NCBI GenBank assembly: GCA_030606285.1 | Contig: JAUWGS010000004.1 | Coordinates: 113,234-177,233, forward strand | DNA from: Planctomycetales bacterium | GTDB lineage: Bacteria; 4484-113 | Direction: 5' to 3' | Length of the DNA: 64,000 nucleotides | Shown: positions 8,591-17,365 of the stretch, piece after piece | Position numbering within the stretch: the stretch's first letter is position 1 | Layout: each line of letters starts with the position of its first letter | Notes under the pieces: model-generated | Databases searched by the model: none | Told to the model about the DNA's origin: nothing | What the model saw: only the letters and a program-made list of their open reading frames with translations | Made by a program: the position numbers and the translations under genes

Positions 8591-8612
8591 GGTTCAATTC
8601 CCGCTGGGGCTA
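8591..8612 (+). repeat. 22-bp repeat of the tRNA-Glu 3' end (attachment-site remnant)
   Basis: All 22 bases of 7905-7926 (T-arm 3' part, acceptor strand and discriminator of tRNA-Glu) recur here without a mismatch, while sequence on both sides differs. The two copies enclose 664 bp that holds hicAB. No complete second tRNA can be folded here. This is the pattern left when an element integrates at a tRNA 3' end, but no integrase gene is present. Confidence 0.8.
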
Positions 8613-8643
8613 TTCTTTGCTCGCCCGTGCCCGCGTGCAAGTC

Positions 8644-8672
8644 TTGCGCTCGCACGCCCGCGCGGCTACAAT
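8644..8672 (+). promoter_or_regulatory. Likely pepF promoter
   Basis: TTGCGC (8644-8649), a 17-nt spacer and TACAAT (8667-8672) precede pepF. The resulting leader of roughly 90 nt contains a GC-rich inverted repeat (GCCCCG with CGGGGC around 8682-8706) and ends in a GAGGAG ribosome site. Confidence 0.45.
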
Positions 8673-8771
8673 GTGGCATGCCGCGCCCCGAGCATTTAGC
8701 GCCGGGGCAGCGCTGTGGAAGGCGCACCGCGAAATCACATGTGCAATGGGTAACGTGCCCGAGGAGTTCAA

Positions 8772-10583
8772 ATGGCTGAAGGAAAACAGGGCGTAACGTG
8801 GGATCTAACGAGCTTCTTCCCCGAGTTCAACGGGGAAGAGATGCTCAACTTCAAGAAGCAGCTCGAAGCCGACATCGTTCAGCTCCAGGAGATGGCTGGC
8901 GGGCTGGCGCCGCTCAAATCAACGAATGCGAAGCAGTGGGAGGAGGTTATTCTTATAGCGGAGGACTTCTACGTCCGGCTGGGGCACATCCACTCCTATG
9001 TGCACTGCTTGAAAACCGCGCACACTGACCAGGAAGAATACTCGCAGGAAGAAGCGAAGCTGATGAAGCTCATCGCCGAATACGAGAAGTTCGTCGTGGA
9101 CGTGATGCACGGGTTCAAGCACGCCACCGATAAGGTTTTCGAAACCTTCACCCGCCGCCGGAAGCTCAAGCCCATCGCGCACTCTCTCCGCAAGACGCGC
9201 GAAAAAGCCATGCACACGATGACGCGCGAAGAAGAGAAGCTCGCCGCAGACTTGAACGTGGACGGGCTTCGCGCCTGGGGACGGCTTTATGACAAGGTCT
9301 CGGGCAAACTCGAATTCGAAATGGACTATCCCGACGGGCGCAAGGGGATGAAGCCAATATCCCAGTGGCGCTCGCTGATGTCCGACGCCGACCGCAAAGT
9401 CGGCAAAGCTGCCTTTGAGGGCGGCAACAGAGCTTGGCAAAGCATCGAGGATACCTGCGCTGCTGCACTCAACGCCATATCGGGCACGCGGCTTACGCTC
9501 AACAAACATCGCGGCTACGACCATTACCTGGAGATCGCGCTCTTCCAGTCACAGATTACGCGTCCGACGCTGGACGCAATGTACCAGGCTATCCACGAAA
9601 ACATTGAAATCGGCCGCGAGATCTTCCGCGCGAAGGCGAAGTTCATGGACCGTGACGGCATCTACTGGTTTGCGCGTGAAGCCCCGCTGCCCCTCGAATC
9701 CGCCGAGCGCTTTAATTGGAAACAGGGCGTGGACATGGTGAACCGCGCATTCTCGACCGTGTACCCGAAGATCGGGAGGTACTACCGCTCGTTCCTGAAT
9801 AAGCGCTGGCTGGAATCGGAAGTTCGTCCGCACAAGCTTCCCGGCGCGTACTGCACCGGCTCAGAGCTCACGCGCGAGCAGCGTGTGTATATGACCTTCA
9901 ACGGCGCGCTCAGTGACGTGACTACGATGGCGCACGAAGTTGGGCACGCCTTCCACGGGCACGTGCTCAAGGATATGCGCCCGATGGCTCAGCAGTACCC
10001 GATGACGCTCGCCGAAACCGCGTCCATCTTCGGCGAGCATATCCTGGCGGAAGGCATCTACGAGGACGACCGCATCAGCGACGACCAGAAGCTATTAATG
10101 CTCGACGGCGACCTGGGCGGGGACGCGGTGCTGCTGCTGGACATCACGGTGCGCTTCGAGTTCGAGAAGGCGCTGCACGACGAGCGCGCGAACGGCGAAC
10201 TGAGCGTCGAGCGGCTCAAAGAGCTGATGCTGGAGAAGCAGCGCGAGGTGTTCGGCGACTGCATGATTGAAGAAAGCGCCGACCCGATGTTCTGGGCGAG
10301 CAAGCTGCACTTCTACATCACCGGCGTGACGTTCTACAACTTCCCGTATACTTTCGGGTTCCTGATTGCGCGCGCGCTCTACAGCCTGCTCAAGCAGGAA
10401 GGTCCGTCGTTCCTGCCGCGCTACGAGGAGTTCTTGAAGCTCTCGGGTTCCGACACGGTCGAAAACGTCGTGAAGCGCTCCATCGGCGGAGACACCACCG
10501 ACCCCGCCTTCTGGACCAGGGCCATCCAGAGCCTGGAAGAGCCGCTGGCGAGATATAAGGAGCTACTCTCGAAGCAGAGGTAG
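8772..10583 (+). CDS. pepF: Oligoendopeptidase F family zinc metallopeptidase (M3)
   Basis: A 603-residue cytoplasmic peptidase predicted to cut oligopeptides. The zinc motif HEVGH is at 388-392 in THMAHEVGHAFHGH-like context (TTMAHEVGHAFHGH), with the third ligand expected in the following helix (LAETASIFGEH). The N-terminal helical domain and the length fit the PepF/M3B family. Start ATG 8772 has GAGGAG 5 nt upstream. The gene converges with the winged-helix gene of the RadA-like operon; only 5 nt separate the stop codons. Codon use is strongly GC-rich, in contrast to the operon that follows. Confidence 0.93.
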   Translation: MAEGKQGVTWDLTSFFPEFNGEEMLNFKKQLEADIVQLQEMAGGLAPLKSTNAKQWEEVILIAEDFYVRLGHIHSYVHCLKTAHTDQEEYSQEEAKLMKLIAEYEKFVVDVMHGFKHATDKVFETFTRRRKLKPIAHSLRKTREKAMHTMTREEEKLAADLNVDGLRAWGRLYDKVSGKLEFEMDYPDGRKGMKPISQWRSLMSDADRKVGKAAFEGGNRAWQSIEDTCAAALNAISGTRLTLNKHRGYDHYLEIALFQSQITRPTLDAMYQAIHENIEIGREIFRAKAKFMDRDGIYWFAREAPLPLESAERFNWKQGVDMVNRAFSTVYPKIGRYYRSFLNKRWLESEVRPHKLPGAYCTGSELTREQRVYMTFNGALSDVTTMAHEVGHAFHGHVLKDMRPMAQQYPMTLAETASIFGEHILAEGIYEDDRISDDQKLLMLDGDLGGDAVLLLDITVRFEFEKALHDERANGELSVERLKELMLEKQREVFGDCMIEESADPMFWASKLHFYITGVTFYNFPYTFGFLIARALYSLLKQEGPSFLPRYEEFLKLSGSDTVENVVKRSIGGDTTDPAFWTRAIQSLEEPLARYKELLSKQR

Positions 10584-10588
10584 GGCAG

Positions 10589-11077
10589 TCAGCTCGATTG
10601 GCTTTCGAAAAGCTCTATCACTCCAAGTATCTGAGCTTTTTTATCCGCCACAAGGCTGTAACCGTCCAATCCCGGGTCCTTCCGCAAGTAGCCTTTTCTC
10701 GCTAGTTCCTTTAGTAGATTTTGAACGCGTCTTTTGGGTTTCCCGCCAGACAACTTATGAACTATCACATCGAGCTTCACTTGATTCCCTCCGTAATACT
10801 GTTTCTTGTGCATCTTGACGAGGAGATTCGCTTCGTCCGCATTAAGTCCATATTGATCCCGTAAGCGTTCAACTGCAGGCTGAGCTTCTGCCTCTTCCGG
10901 CATGTCTACCTCGATTCCCCTCTTCTTCAAAACGTCCACTACTGCTCCTAGAACTCCCTGCTCTACATCAGGCCAAACCGCCGAGAAGTCGTTTGTGAAG
11001 GCTGCACACTCCAGAAGCAGCTCGAAAGGATGCATTCTTAGTTTCCTAGCCGCCTCAATCAGGTCCGTACCGGGCAT
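10589..11077 (-). CDS. Winged-helix protein, third gene of the RadA-like operon
   Basis: I do not recognise this 162-residue protein as a named family. Its C-terminal half reads as a winged helix: KLDVIVHKLSGGKPKRRVQN, LLKELARKGYLRKDPGLDGY, then SLVADKKAQILGVIELF. The N-terminal half is acidic and helical. A role in DNA binding, either on the target of the RadA-like ATPase or as a regulator, is inferred. Its ATG lies 23 nt inside the coiled-coil gene, so the two are translationally coupled. Base composition is lower in GC than in pepF or nadA. Confidence 0.65.
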   Translation of the reverse strand: MPGTDLIEAARKLRMHPFELLLECAAFTNDFSAVWPDVEQGVLGAVVDVLKKRGIEVDMPEEAEAQPAVERLRDQYGLNADEANLLVKMHKKQYYGGNQVKLDVIVHKLSGGKPKRRVQNLLKELARKGYLRKDPGLDGYSLVADKKAQILGVIELFESQSS

Positions 11078-12116
11078 ACAGCGCCTCCTCTATCTCATGA
11101 GGTAATTGGCCGAAACGAAAACTCACTTCCTTACCTTCTACCTCACTATATGCGCCCTCCTTTTTTGATGGGTCTTCCTCCGTTTCTAAACCGAGGAATC
11201 GCTCTTCCGAAAAGAATTTTACGTTTGAGGGTTTTTCAAGCCACAAGAAAATATCGAATAACAGTCTTAAGTAATGTTGAACTCTCGGGCTCTGCTGGTC
11301 GTGCTGAAGCTGTTCCCAAACCTTCGTCGGCACAGGAACGAATAGAACATACCGTCCACTACTGGTATTGTGCCAGCTGTAAAGCTCAATTGGCTCCTCA
11401 GCATCCTCCTCACTCACATCTCGACTCAGAGCACCTGGAAACTGCTTCTCAATTCTCCTTTCGACCTCTTGCATTTGAGATTTAAGAACTTGCGCTACTG
11501 ACACCGCCTGAGGGTCGATTTCGCTAAGGAACCTCTTGCACTGCTCCCAATCCTTCTTAAGCTGCTGAACCTCAGCGTCTTCGCTTGAGGCCTTTTCGAA
11601 TTTGCGTTTAGCTAGCAGAATTCGCTGACGGTCGCTAGCTCCACCGAGAATTGTGGTTTCTGTTGCGTCAAGATACGTGCCTAATGCTCCCCTACATTCT
11701 TCCTTATGCCTTTCTTCTATCGCTGATTTTTCCAGATCAAGCTGGTCCTTTTCTTTAGTACGTGAGCTAATCTCCCTCTGCAAATCATCATAGAGGCTCC
11801 TGCAGCTGCTAACTCCATCTTCACGCTCACTCAAAGATTCTCTAGTCTTTTCAAGGTGCGTTTCTAATTTCTGACGTTTCGCGGTAAGCTCACAAATCTC
11901 ATCATTAACGCGGTCGATGTTCTCGGCGATTCTGTCAAGTTCGCTCCTAAACTGCTCCCCCTCCTGTAGGGCATACTTCAGTTCCTGGGCGCGCTGCCTG
12001 CGCTGCTCGATTAGTGCGCTAAGGTCTGTCTCGAACTTGGTCAAGCGCTTGCCGATTTCCCTTAGCACGTCTCTTGACTGCAAGGTTTCCTGTTTCAGTA
12101 TCTCACTGAGATTCAT
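11055..12116 (-). CDS. Long coiled-coil protein, second gene of the RadA-like operon
   Basis: A 353-residue protein of unknown function. Residues 1 to about 160 are almost unbroken heptad-like coiled coil (for example LEQRRQRAQELKYALQEGEQ-type runs), a break at LGGASDRQRILLAKRK is followed by more helix, and residues 240-353 form a different globular part (YSWHNTSSGRYVLFVPVP, LFDIFLWLEKPSNVKFFSEE). This is the shape of an SMC-like arm without an ATPase head; the ATPase could be the RadA-like protein encoded just upstream with an ATGA overlap. No catalytic motif is seen. Confidence 0.65.
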   Translation of the reverse strand: MNLSEILKQETLQSRDVLREIGKRLTKFETDLSALIEQRRQRAQELKYALQEGEQFRSELDRIAENIDRVNDEICELTAKRQKLETHLEKTRESLSEREDGVSSCRSLYDDLQREISSRTKEKDQLDLEKSAIEERHKEECRGALGTYLDATETTILGGASDRQRILLAKRKFEKASSEDAEVQQLKKDWEQCKRFLSEIDPQAVSVAQVLKSQMQEVERRIEKQFPGALSRDVSEEDAEEPIELYSWHNTSSGRYVLFVPVPTKVWEQLQHDQQSPRVQHYLRLLFDIFLWLEKPSNVKFFSEERFLGLETEEDPSKKEGAYSEVEGKEVSFRFGQLPHEIEEALYARYGPD

Positions 12117-13411
12117 TTCGTCTTGTCCTCGGAATTAGACGGGATATTCTCGCGCTTTAGGTCAGTCCACGTCTTGTATAATACTTCCTCCAAGGTATCA
12201 CAGCCAACAAGACTACAGGTTTTTCCGATTTCAGGTCGGAGAATCCGTGCTGTTTCGCCGGCGCAGAACACCTTAAGCTCCTTTCCGAGTTTACCGTCTT
12301 TTATCGTTTCCCATAAGTCTTGGACTAAGTCATCACCGACTGGACGCACCGACCGCAGCAAGTCTAGTTCGCCTATATAGAGGAATGTCGAAGGGATTTC
12401 TCTCTGGAGATAGGAACTGAGCAAAGCCATAGCGAGCGCCAAGTCAATGACTCTCTTGTAGAACTTCCCCCCCGGCAGATTACACTGGATACTGTAGGAA
12501 AGGTCAGCGACATCATCCATATCCGGAATTCCATTGATCGCATGCAAAAGACGCTGTATCTCATCCCTAGGCAAGTTGGGCGCTGTTATTCGTCCCCTTG
12601 TTCCGTACGTGGGTAATGTCACAACAGCTTGTGCTTCGGCTCTGAGAAAGTCCCGCCCGATGAAAGTACGGGCAACTCCGCCCTGGACTTCGGCAAAGCG
12701 GGAAATCCGTAGCATTGTCGTGTTAGGGTCCATCTCGAGCGCTATGGGACGAAAAACAGCGGGTCCATATCTGTTCTTGGGAACGAAAAGCGGTCGGTAG
12801 ACAAACGCTTTCTTCATATACATCACGCAATCCACCTTGTGCTCGAGTGTCTTGGGCCCTGCTATTGCGCCCGATTTCGTGACATGCGTGACCAAGACTG
12901 GGGTGAGATTGTTGGCCTTGCAGTTATCGCAGAAGTCGTATATGTGACGATACTGCTTACTTGCCAAGGGCGACACACCTCTTCCCTGAAGCGAATCAAT
13001 AACGATCAGCTTCACTCCGTGATATCTCCCACCTTTAGCCAGTACCTGACGAGACAAGTAATTTGGCAGTTCCTTCATGTCGTAAGTCCATTCTTCGGGG
13101 TTAACATTCTCGAATGCCCTTTTCACGTCAGAGGAGGGCCATTCTCGGCCCATCAATCTTGCACGATTCAACAAGTCGGCCGAGCTCTGCTCGGTCAGGA
13201 TATATAGGGAAGGAATCCCTCGTCTGCCTAAGTCAAGCGCAATTTGGATTGCCAACGTGGACTTCCCTATACCCGGCTCACCCGACAGCAAATATATGCC
13301 GCCCGCGACGAGCTTGCCAATCCTGTGCTTCAGCCAGGCTAAATCGTCAGAAAGCGGCACCTCGTTGTAGGCTACATCCTGAACGCCTAAGAGCCCCTTG
13401 CCCTTTCCCAT
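12113..13411 (-). CDS. RadA/Sms-like ATPase lacking the zinc finger
   Basis: A 432-residue RecA-fold ATPase of the RadA family: Walker A GEPGIGKST (44-52), Walker B LIVIDS (135-140), the RadA-type stretch HVTKSGAIAGPKTLEH (176-191) and KNRYG (212-216), the counterpart of the RadA KNRFG motif. The C-terminal third matches the Lon-protease-like domain of RadA (RVIDLALAMALLSSYLQ, FLYIGELDLLRSVRPV). Housekeeping RadA begins with a C4 zinc finger; none is present, so this is a divergent paralogue. RadA helps branch migration in recombination. It heads a tight three-gene operon with a consensus promoter, which suggests an accessory DNA-processing or defence module. Confidence 0.85.
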   Translation of the reverse strand: MGKGKGLLGVQDVAYNEVPLSDDLAWLKHRIGKLVAGGIYLLSGEPGIGKSTLAIQIALDLGRRGIPSLYILTEQSSADLLNRARLMGREWPSSDVKRAFENVNPEEWTYDMKELPNYLSRQVLAKGGRYHGVKLIVIDSLQGRGVSPLASKQYRHIYDFCDNCKANNLTPVLVTHVTKSGAIAGPKTLEHKVDCVMYMKKAFVYRPLFVPKNRYGPAVFRPIALEMDPNTTMLRISRFAEVQGGVARTFIGRDFLRAEAQAVVTLPTYGTRGRITAPNLPRDEIQRLLHAINGIPDMDDVADLSYSIQCNLPGGKFYKRVIDLALAMALLSSYLQREIPSTFLYIGELDLLRSVRPVGDDLVQDLWETIKDGKLGKELKVFCAGETARILRPEIGKTCSLVGCDTLEEVLYKTWTDLKRENIPSNSEDKTK

Positions 13412-13434
13412 GTAAAAACCTCCCAGCGGTCCTG

Positions 13435-13463
13435 AGTATACTCTTGTTGAGTGGTGCTGTCAA
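13435..13463 (-). promoter_or_regulatory. Consensus sigma-70 promoter of the RadA-like operon
   Basis: On the minus strand TTGACA (complement of 13458-13463), exactly 17 nt, then TATACT (complement of 13435-13440). A ribosome site GGGAGG follows 7 nt before the ATG at 13411. It is the best -35/-10 pair I found in the window and differs from the -10-only, leaderless style of the host genes. Confidence 0.75.
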
Positions 13464-13549
13464 GCTTCCTAGAACGCGCTCATAGGCAAATAAAGCTGGT
13501 CAGCCAATAGGAATGGGATGAGGCCCCCAGCTCACTTAACAGCTTCCCC

Positions 13550-14521
13550 CTACTTAACCGCCATCATCTTCTCGACGGCGGAGAGGGCTTTCACGCGCAC
13601 GCCTTCGGGGATTTCTATCTCCGGCGCGCGGTTTTCCATACAATCCAGCACGTACTCCAGTCGGTTCTTCTTCATCGTCGGGCAGACCACCACGTCGCTT
13701 GGCAGGTAGAACTCCTTGTCCGGATGCAGCTGCTGCAGCCGGTAGATGAGCCCCTTCTCTGTCCCGATGACGAACTTCGTGTACTTATCCTTTAGCTCCT
13801 CCACCATGCGCACGATGCCGCCCGTGGAGCCGATGCGGTCGGCGATGTCCAGCACGTCTCCCGTGCATTCGGGATGCACCAGCACGCAAGCGTCCGGATA
13901 CTGCTCCTTGAGCTCCATTATGTCCTCTACGCGGATGCGATGGTGTGTGGGACAGTAGCCGTGCGCTAAGTGGATTTTTTTCTCGCTATGCCGCTGGATG
14001 TACGCGCCCAGGCTGCGGTCCGGCACGAATATGACCTCGTCATCGGGCAGCGAAGCCACAATCTGCAGCGCGTTGGCGGAGGTGCAGCAGATGTCGGATA
14101 CCGCCTTGACCTCCGCGAGCGTGTTCACGTAAGCAACGACCGGCGCGTCGGGGTACTGATCCTTGAGCTTCAGCACCTGCGGTACGCGCACCATCTCCGC
14201 CATAGGGCAGCGCGCTTCCAGCCGTGGCATGAGCACTTGTTTTTGCGGCGAGAGTATCTTGGCGGTCTCGCCCATAAACGTTACGCCGAGGAAGACGATG
14301 ACGTTCGCGGTCGTGTCCGCAGCCTTGCGGGCCAGCTCCAGGCTATCGCCCACGATGTCGCCGATATCCTGCAACGGGGGAACCATGTAATTGTGCGCGA
14401 GGATTACTGCGTTTAGCTCGTCCTTGAGATGCCGGATGCGTTTGACTGCCTTGTTGAGCGTCTCGCGCTCCGGCTGCGGGTCGGCGCTGAAGTCGACAGG
14501 GCGTCTGGTGTGTTCGGTCAT
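13550..14521 (-). CDS. nadA: Quinolinate synthase A
   Basis: Condenses iminoaspartate with dihydroxyacetone phosphate to quinolinate in NAD synthesis, using a 4Fe-4S cluster. The 323 residues show the three-fold repeat architecture with AVILAHNYMVPPLQDIGDIV, VIVFLGVTFMGETAKILSP, and the cluster cysteine contexts DICCTSANA, HPECTGDV and VVCPTMKKN. Start ATG 14521 lies 11 nt after a TATAAT (complement of 14533-14538), so the leader is only a few nt. nadB and nadC are not adjacent; the FAD oxidoreductase upstream is not an obvious NadB. Confidence 0.95.
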   Translation of the reverse strand: MTEHTRRPVDFSADPQPERETLNKAVKRIRHLKDELNAVILAHNYMVPPLQDIGDIVGDSLELARKAADTTANVIVFLGVTFMGETAKILSPQKQVLMPRLEARCPMAEMVRVPQVLKLKDQYPDAPVVAYVNTLAEVKAVSDICCTSANALQIVASLPDDEVIFVPDRSLGAYIQRHSEKKIHLAHGYCPTHHRIRVEDIMELKEQYPDACVLVHPECTGDVLDIADRIGSTGGIVRMVEELKDKYTKFVIGTEKGLIYRLQQLHPDKEFYLPSDVVVCPTMKKNRLEYVLDCMENRAPEIEIPEGVRVKALSAVEKMMAVK

Positions 14522-14547
14522 AGCTCTCGTGTATTATATCCGAGAAA

Positions 14548-15882
14548 TCAGCCGATGCTTTCAGCGGCGGCCTTCCCGGCGGCTTCCCCAAGCGCCATCG
14601 CAATGGGAGTTACCCGCGCGCTGGCAAACGCTACCGAGTCCGCACTAAGGCATCTGCCTGCTGCAAAGAGATTACGGAACTGGCGAGACTCCAGCGCGCG
14701 CAAAGGAATCTGGTAGGGCGCCTTCAGGATTTCGAACTTTAGCCTTGATCCCCCCGGACTGTGGATGTCCACCGGGTAGTATGCAGTGGTTACCGCGTCA
14801 GGGAACTTGGCCGCTGTGACAACATCGTGTCCGCGCAACAGGTACTTGCCACGAATGCGGTAGGACTCGCGCACGCCGACTTCCGCTGCGACCTGTGCAA
14901 GCTCAGCCCTTTTGAATCCTGGCAAGTTTCCGCGCAGCCATTTGGTCAGATCATGCACCTGGCGCAGCGCTTCAGCGCGCAACCTGACAGCGAGGCGCAT
15001 TCTCCTGGTGCTCGGCAGTGCGTAGTATCCTTCTGGCGGCGAGACCCGCGTTGTGTTCACAATGACTTCGCCTTGGCGCGTCCCTCCAAACATCAGAACA
15101 CGGTCGCGCGGGCAGGGAAATTCGCCGCTTTTCCTTGCTTCTTTAACCAGCGAAAGGAAGCCGGAAACGGCGAAGTACTTATTCATCCGCAAATGCCAGT
15201 TCCGAGACAGGTGGAAGTCACGTGGTCTCTCCTCGATATAGTCTGCAACCGCATCCGTCCGCACGCCAGCCATCGTAAACAGGTGCGTCCACGCTTGAGG
15301 TCTTTGTGGGGTGATGACCCCGCCTCCAACCAGGCGCGGGATGATCGCGCAGCCGCTCGCGTCAATCACTGCTCCGATACGTTCACGCTGGCCGACCCGC
15401 ACTCGCAGGTGCCTTAGCGGTTCAAGGTTGTCAGCGGCAAAAGTCACCGATGTGATGGCGTTGCGGATGCGGCCGGCCCACGACGCAGTGCGTCCCAGGT
15501 ACACCTCGATTCCTTCCCGGACGAGCTTATCCACCAGGTAAGGCGCAAGCACTGCTGTGTTGACAGGTGTGAGTGTTGGCGCGAATCCTATCGGGTCGGG
15601 CACGTGGCCCAGCGTGCCGCCGAGAGCCTTCAGATCGTCGACGAACTCCTGTGCAATGCCCTTGATGATCTGGCGCGCACGGCTGCCCGAATCTTGGGGC
15701 CGGGCGTGGAAGCCTTGCCAGGGCTGGACGAGTGACAGAGTGGTGCATCCGCCCAGTAGCCCGCTCCTTTCTGCAAGGATGACATGCGCGCCCGCGCGCC
15801 GGGCTGCAAGAGCCGCTGCGCAACCCGCCATCCCTCCGCCGATTACCAGCACGTCGCAGTTTCTTTCCGTTTTGTGGCTCAT
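14548..15882 (-). CDS. FAD-dependent oxidoreductase
   Basis: A 444-residue flavoprotein. The dinucleotide-binding motif DVLVIGGGMAGCAAALAARR is at residues 9-28, followed by HVILAERSGLLGGCTT, the typical opening of the FAD_oxidored family, and the C-terminal FAD motif FAAGRCLSADSVAFASARV. The substrate is not evident. It overlaps the DUF4127 gene by 4 nt and is the last gene of the mtnA-led operon, so it should act in the same unknown pathway. Confidence 0.85.
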   Translation of the reverse strand: MSHKTERNCDVLVIGGGMAGCAAALAARRAGAHVILAERSGLLGGCTTLSLVQPWQGFHARPQDSGSRARQIIKGIAQEFVDDLKALGGTLGHVPDPIGFAPTLTPVNTAVLAPYLVDKLVREGIEVYLGRTASWAGRIRNAITSVTFAADNLEPLRHLRVRVGQRERIGAVIDASGCAIIPRLVGGGVITPQRPQAWTHLFTMAGVRTDAVADYIEERPRDFHLSRNWHLRMNKYFAVSGFLSLVKEARKSGEFPCPRDRVLMFGGTRQGEVIVNTTRVSPPEGYYALPSTRRMRLAVRLRAEALRQVHDLTKWLRGNLPGFKRAELAQVAAEVGVRESYRIRGKYLLRGHDVVTAAKFPDAVTTAYYPVDIHSPGGSRLKFEILKAPYQIPLRALESRQFRNLFAAGRCLSADSVAFASARVTPIAMALGEAAGKAAAESIG

Positions 15883-17348
15883 TCCAAAGTTGCCTCCACG
15901 TCAGCTTCAGCCTCAAACCAGCGTTGCCAGGGCAGGCGAAGCCGTATTTCACCTATTTCGAGTGTCTTGCCGCGCAAGGACGCGCCGTTGAACTTCTTTT
16001 GGGCGCATCTCTCCACCATCGAGCATATGCTGTTTTCTGCCGCGGCTAGCTGGCGCGGGTCTGATGGCTCCAGTTCACCGTGCCGTGCGATTACCCAGGT
16101 GCGCAGGTAAGCGAAATACATCAAATCCTCAATATACCAGCCGACTATCAGCCGCGCAAGCGTGTCGCTCGCAGGTGCAGAATGAAGCAGTCGCCCCAGC
16201 AACAGCGCGTGTCCGAGGCGGTTGGATACGGTATTGCACTGCACTGTGGCCAGCGCCAGTTGTTCCGCACGCAGGAATTCCTCCAGCAACGCCGCATTCA
16301 CGCCGTTTGTAACGGTTAAGTCCGCGATCACGCGCTGCTCGTCAAACTCCTTCAGCGGCGTAATGCTTCCTAGAAGCTGTGAAAATCCGGGAACGCTGAT
16401 GTCCCCGGCAACAACAGCAGGATAAGGGTCTTCCGGCTTAGGCTTCCCGATAATCTCGACTGCGAACCCGTCCGGTTTCTCAGCCAGATCTGCGCCGGCA
16501 AGCCGCGCCAGAACGCGCAGGTTGTCCATCACAGTCTGACTTTCATACGGCGCCACTTCTCCCTGCAGGTCTCGCACAATCACGTGAGTCGGTTCTTCGT
16601 CGCTTGCCTCCGCCAGCGCTCCTGCCAGCAACACCGCTCCCACCTCATCGGCGCCGTCAGCCACGGTTAGTTGTTCTTCGACGTGCCCTTCTAGCAGGTA
16701 TTCGAGTTCCGTCTCCTGTACCCCGTCGCGCACGCAGTCCTCAAGCGCCAAATGAAGCTGGATCCCGAATTGGCTGCACAGCCTCACGACTGTCTGAGCC
16801 TCCTCAAGCTGTCTTAATCGGTGCCGTGCGAGAGTTCTCGCTTCGTCGGTCGGCCAGTCATCGATGCTGCAATCATCTTCCTCGCAGGTCTTGTAGAATT
16901 CGGCGGCGTTTTTCCCGCTGCTGCGGACCTGAGCTGCCAGTTTTCGCGAAAGGATTTCCCAGTCTGCCATCCCTTCCAGATCTTTCTGACGGAAGACGTT
17001 GCCCCACAGGCGCTTCAGGACGTAATAGGCGCGAATGCTGCGCGAGCGCTCCGTCAGTTTCCCCAGCAGCATCAGTGCATTGTCTATCCTCTCGCGGTCG
17101 GTGCGAGTGTTGCGCGCTTGAATCAACCCACCGTGAAGCAGTGCGTCTAGCGAGAGAATTAGATGAGTGTCTTTATTGCAGTTGGAAGCAAGCCAGCGCG
17201 CCTGCAGCAGCAGCGATGGCGTGTGGTAGCGCGAACCCACGAGATCGCGCGGTGGAAGCAATACCTCTGCGTTCGCCACTTCCGAGACGCGCAAGATCGC
17301 CGCGTAATTCAGCGGTCGGTCGTCCAGTGGCACACAGACGATTCTCAT
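15879..17348 (-). CDS. DUF4127-family protein
   Basis: A 489-residue protein that opens with MRIVCVPLDDRPLNYAAILR, the hallmark of DUF4127, with VLLPPRDLVGSRYHTP and THLILSLDALLHGGLIQARN following. The family has no assigned reaction that I can state with confidence; several conserved Asp, Arg and His residues suggest an enzyme. No signal peptide is visible. It overlaps the FAD oxidoreductase gene by 4 nt and follows the TIM-barrel-like gene after 17 nt, so the three are likely co-produced. Confidence 0.75.
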   Translation of the reverse strand: MRIVCVPLDDRPLNYAAILRVSEVANAEVLLPPRDLVGSRYHTPSLLLQARWLASNCNKDTHLILSLDALLHGGLIQARNTRTDRERIDNALMLLGKLTERSRSIRAYYVLKRLWGNVFRQKDLEGMADWEILSRKLAAQVRSSGKNAAEFYKTCEEDDCSIDDWPTDEARTLARHRLRQLEEAQTVVRLCSQFGIQLHLALEDCVRDGVQETELEYLLEGHVEEQLTVADGADEVGAVLLAGALAEASDEEPTHVIVRDLQGEVAPYESQTVMDNLRVLARLAGADLAEKPDGFAVEIIGKPKPEDPYPAVVAGDISVPGFSQLLGSITPLKEFDEQRVIADLTVTNGVNAALLEEFLRAEQLALATVQCNTVSNRLGHALLLGRLLHSAPASDTLARLIVGWYIEDLMYFAYLRTWVIARHGELEPSDPRQLAAAENSICSMVERCAQKKFNGASLRGKTLEIGEIRLRLPWQRWFEAEADVEATLE

Positions 17349-17365
17349 ATCGTACGGTTCTCCGG

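Noticed and set aside
8519..8612. Possible second tRNA-Glu before the 22-bp copy
   Set aside because: Only the T-arm 3' part and acceptor strand match; no D arm or anticodon arm can be folded upstream.
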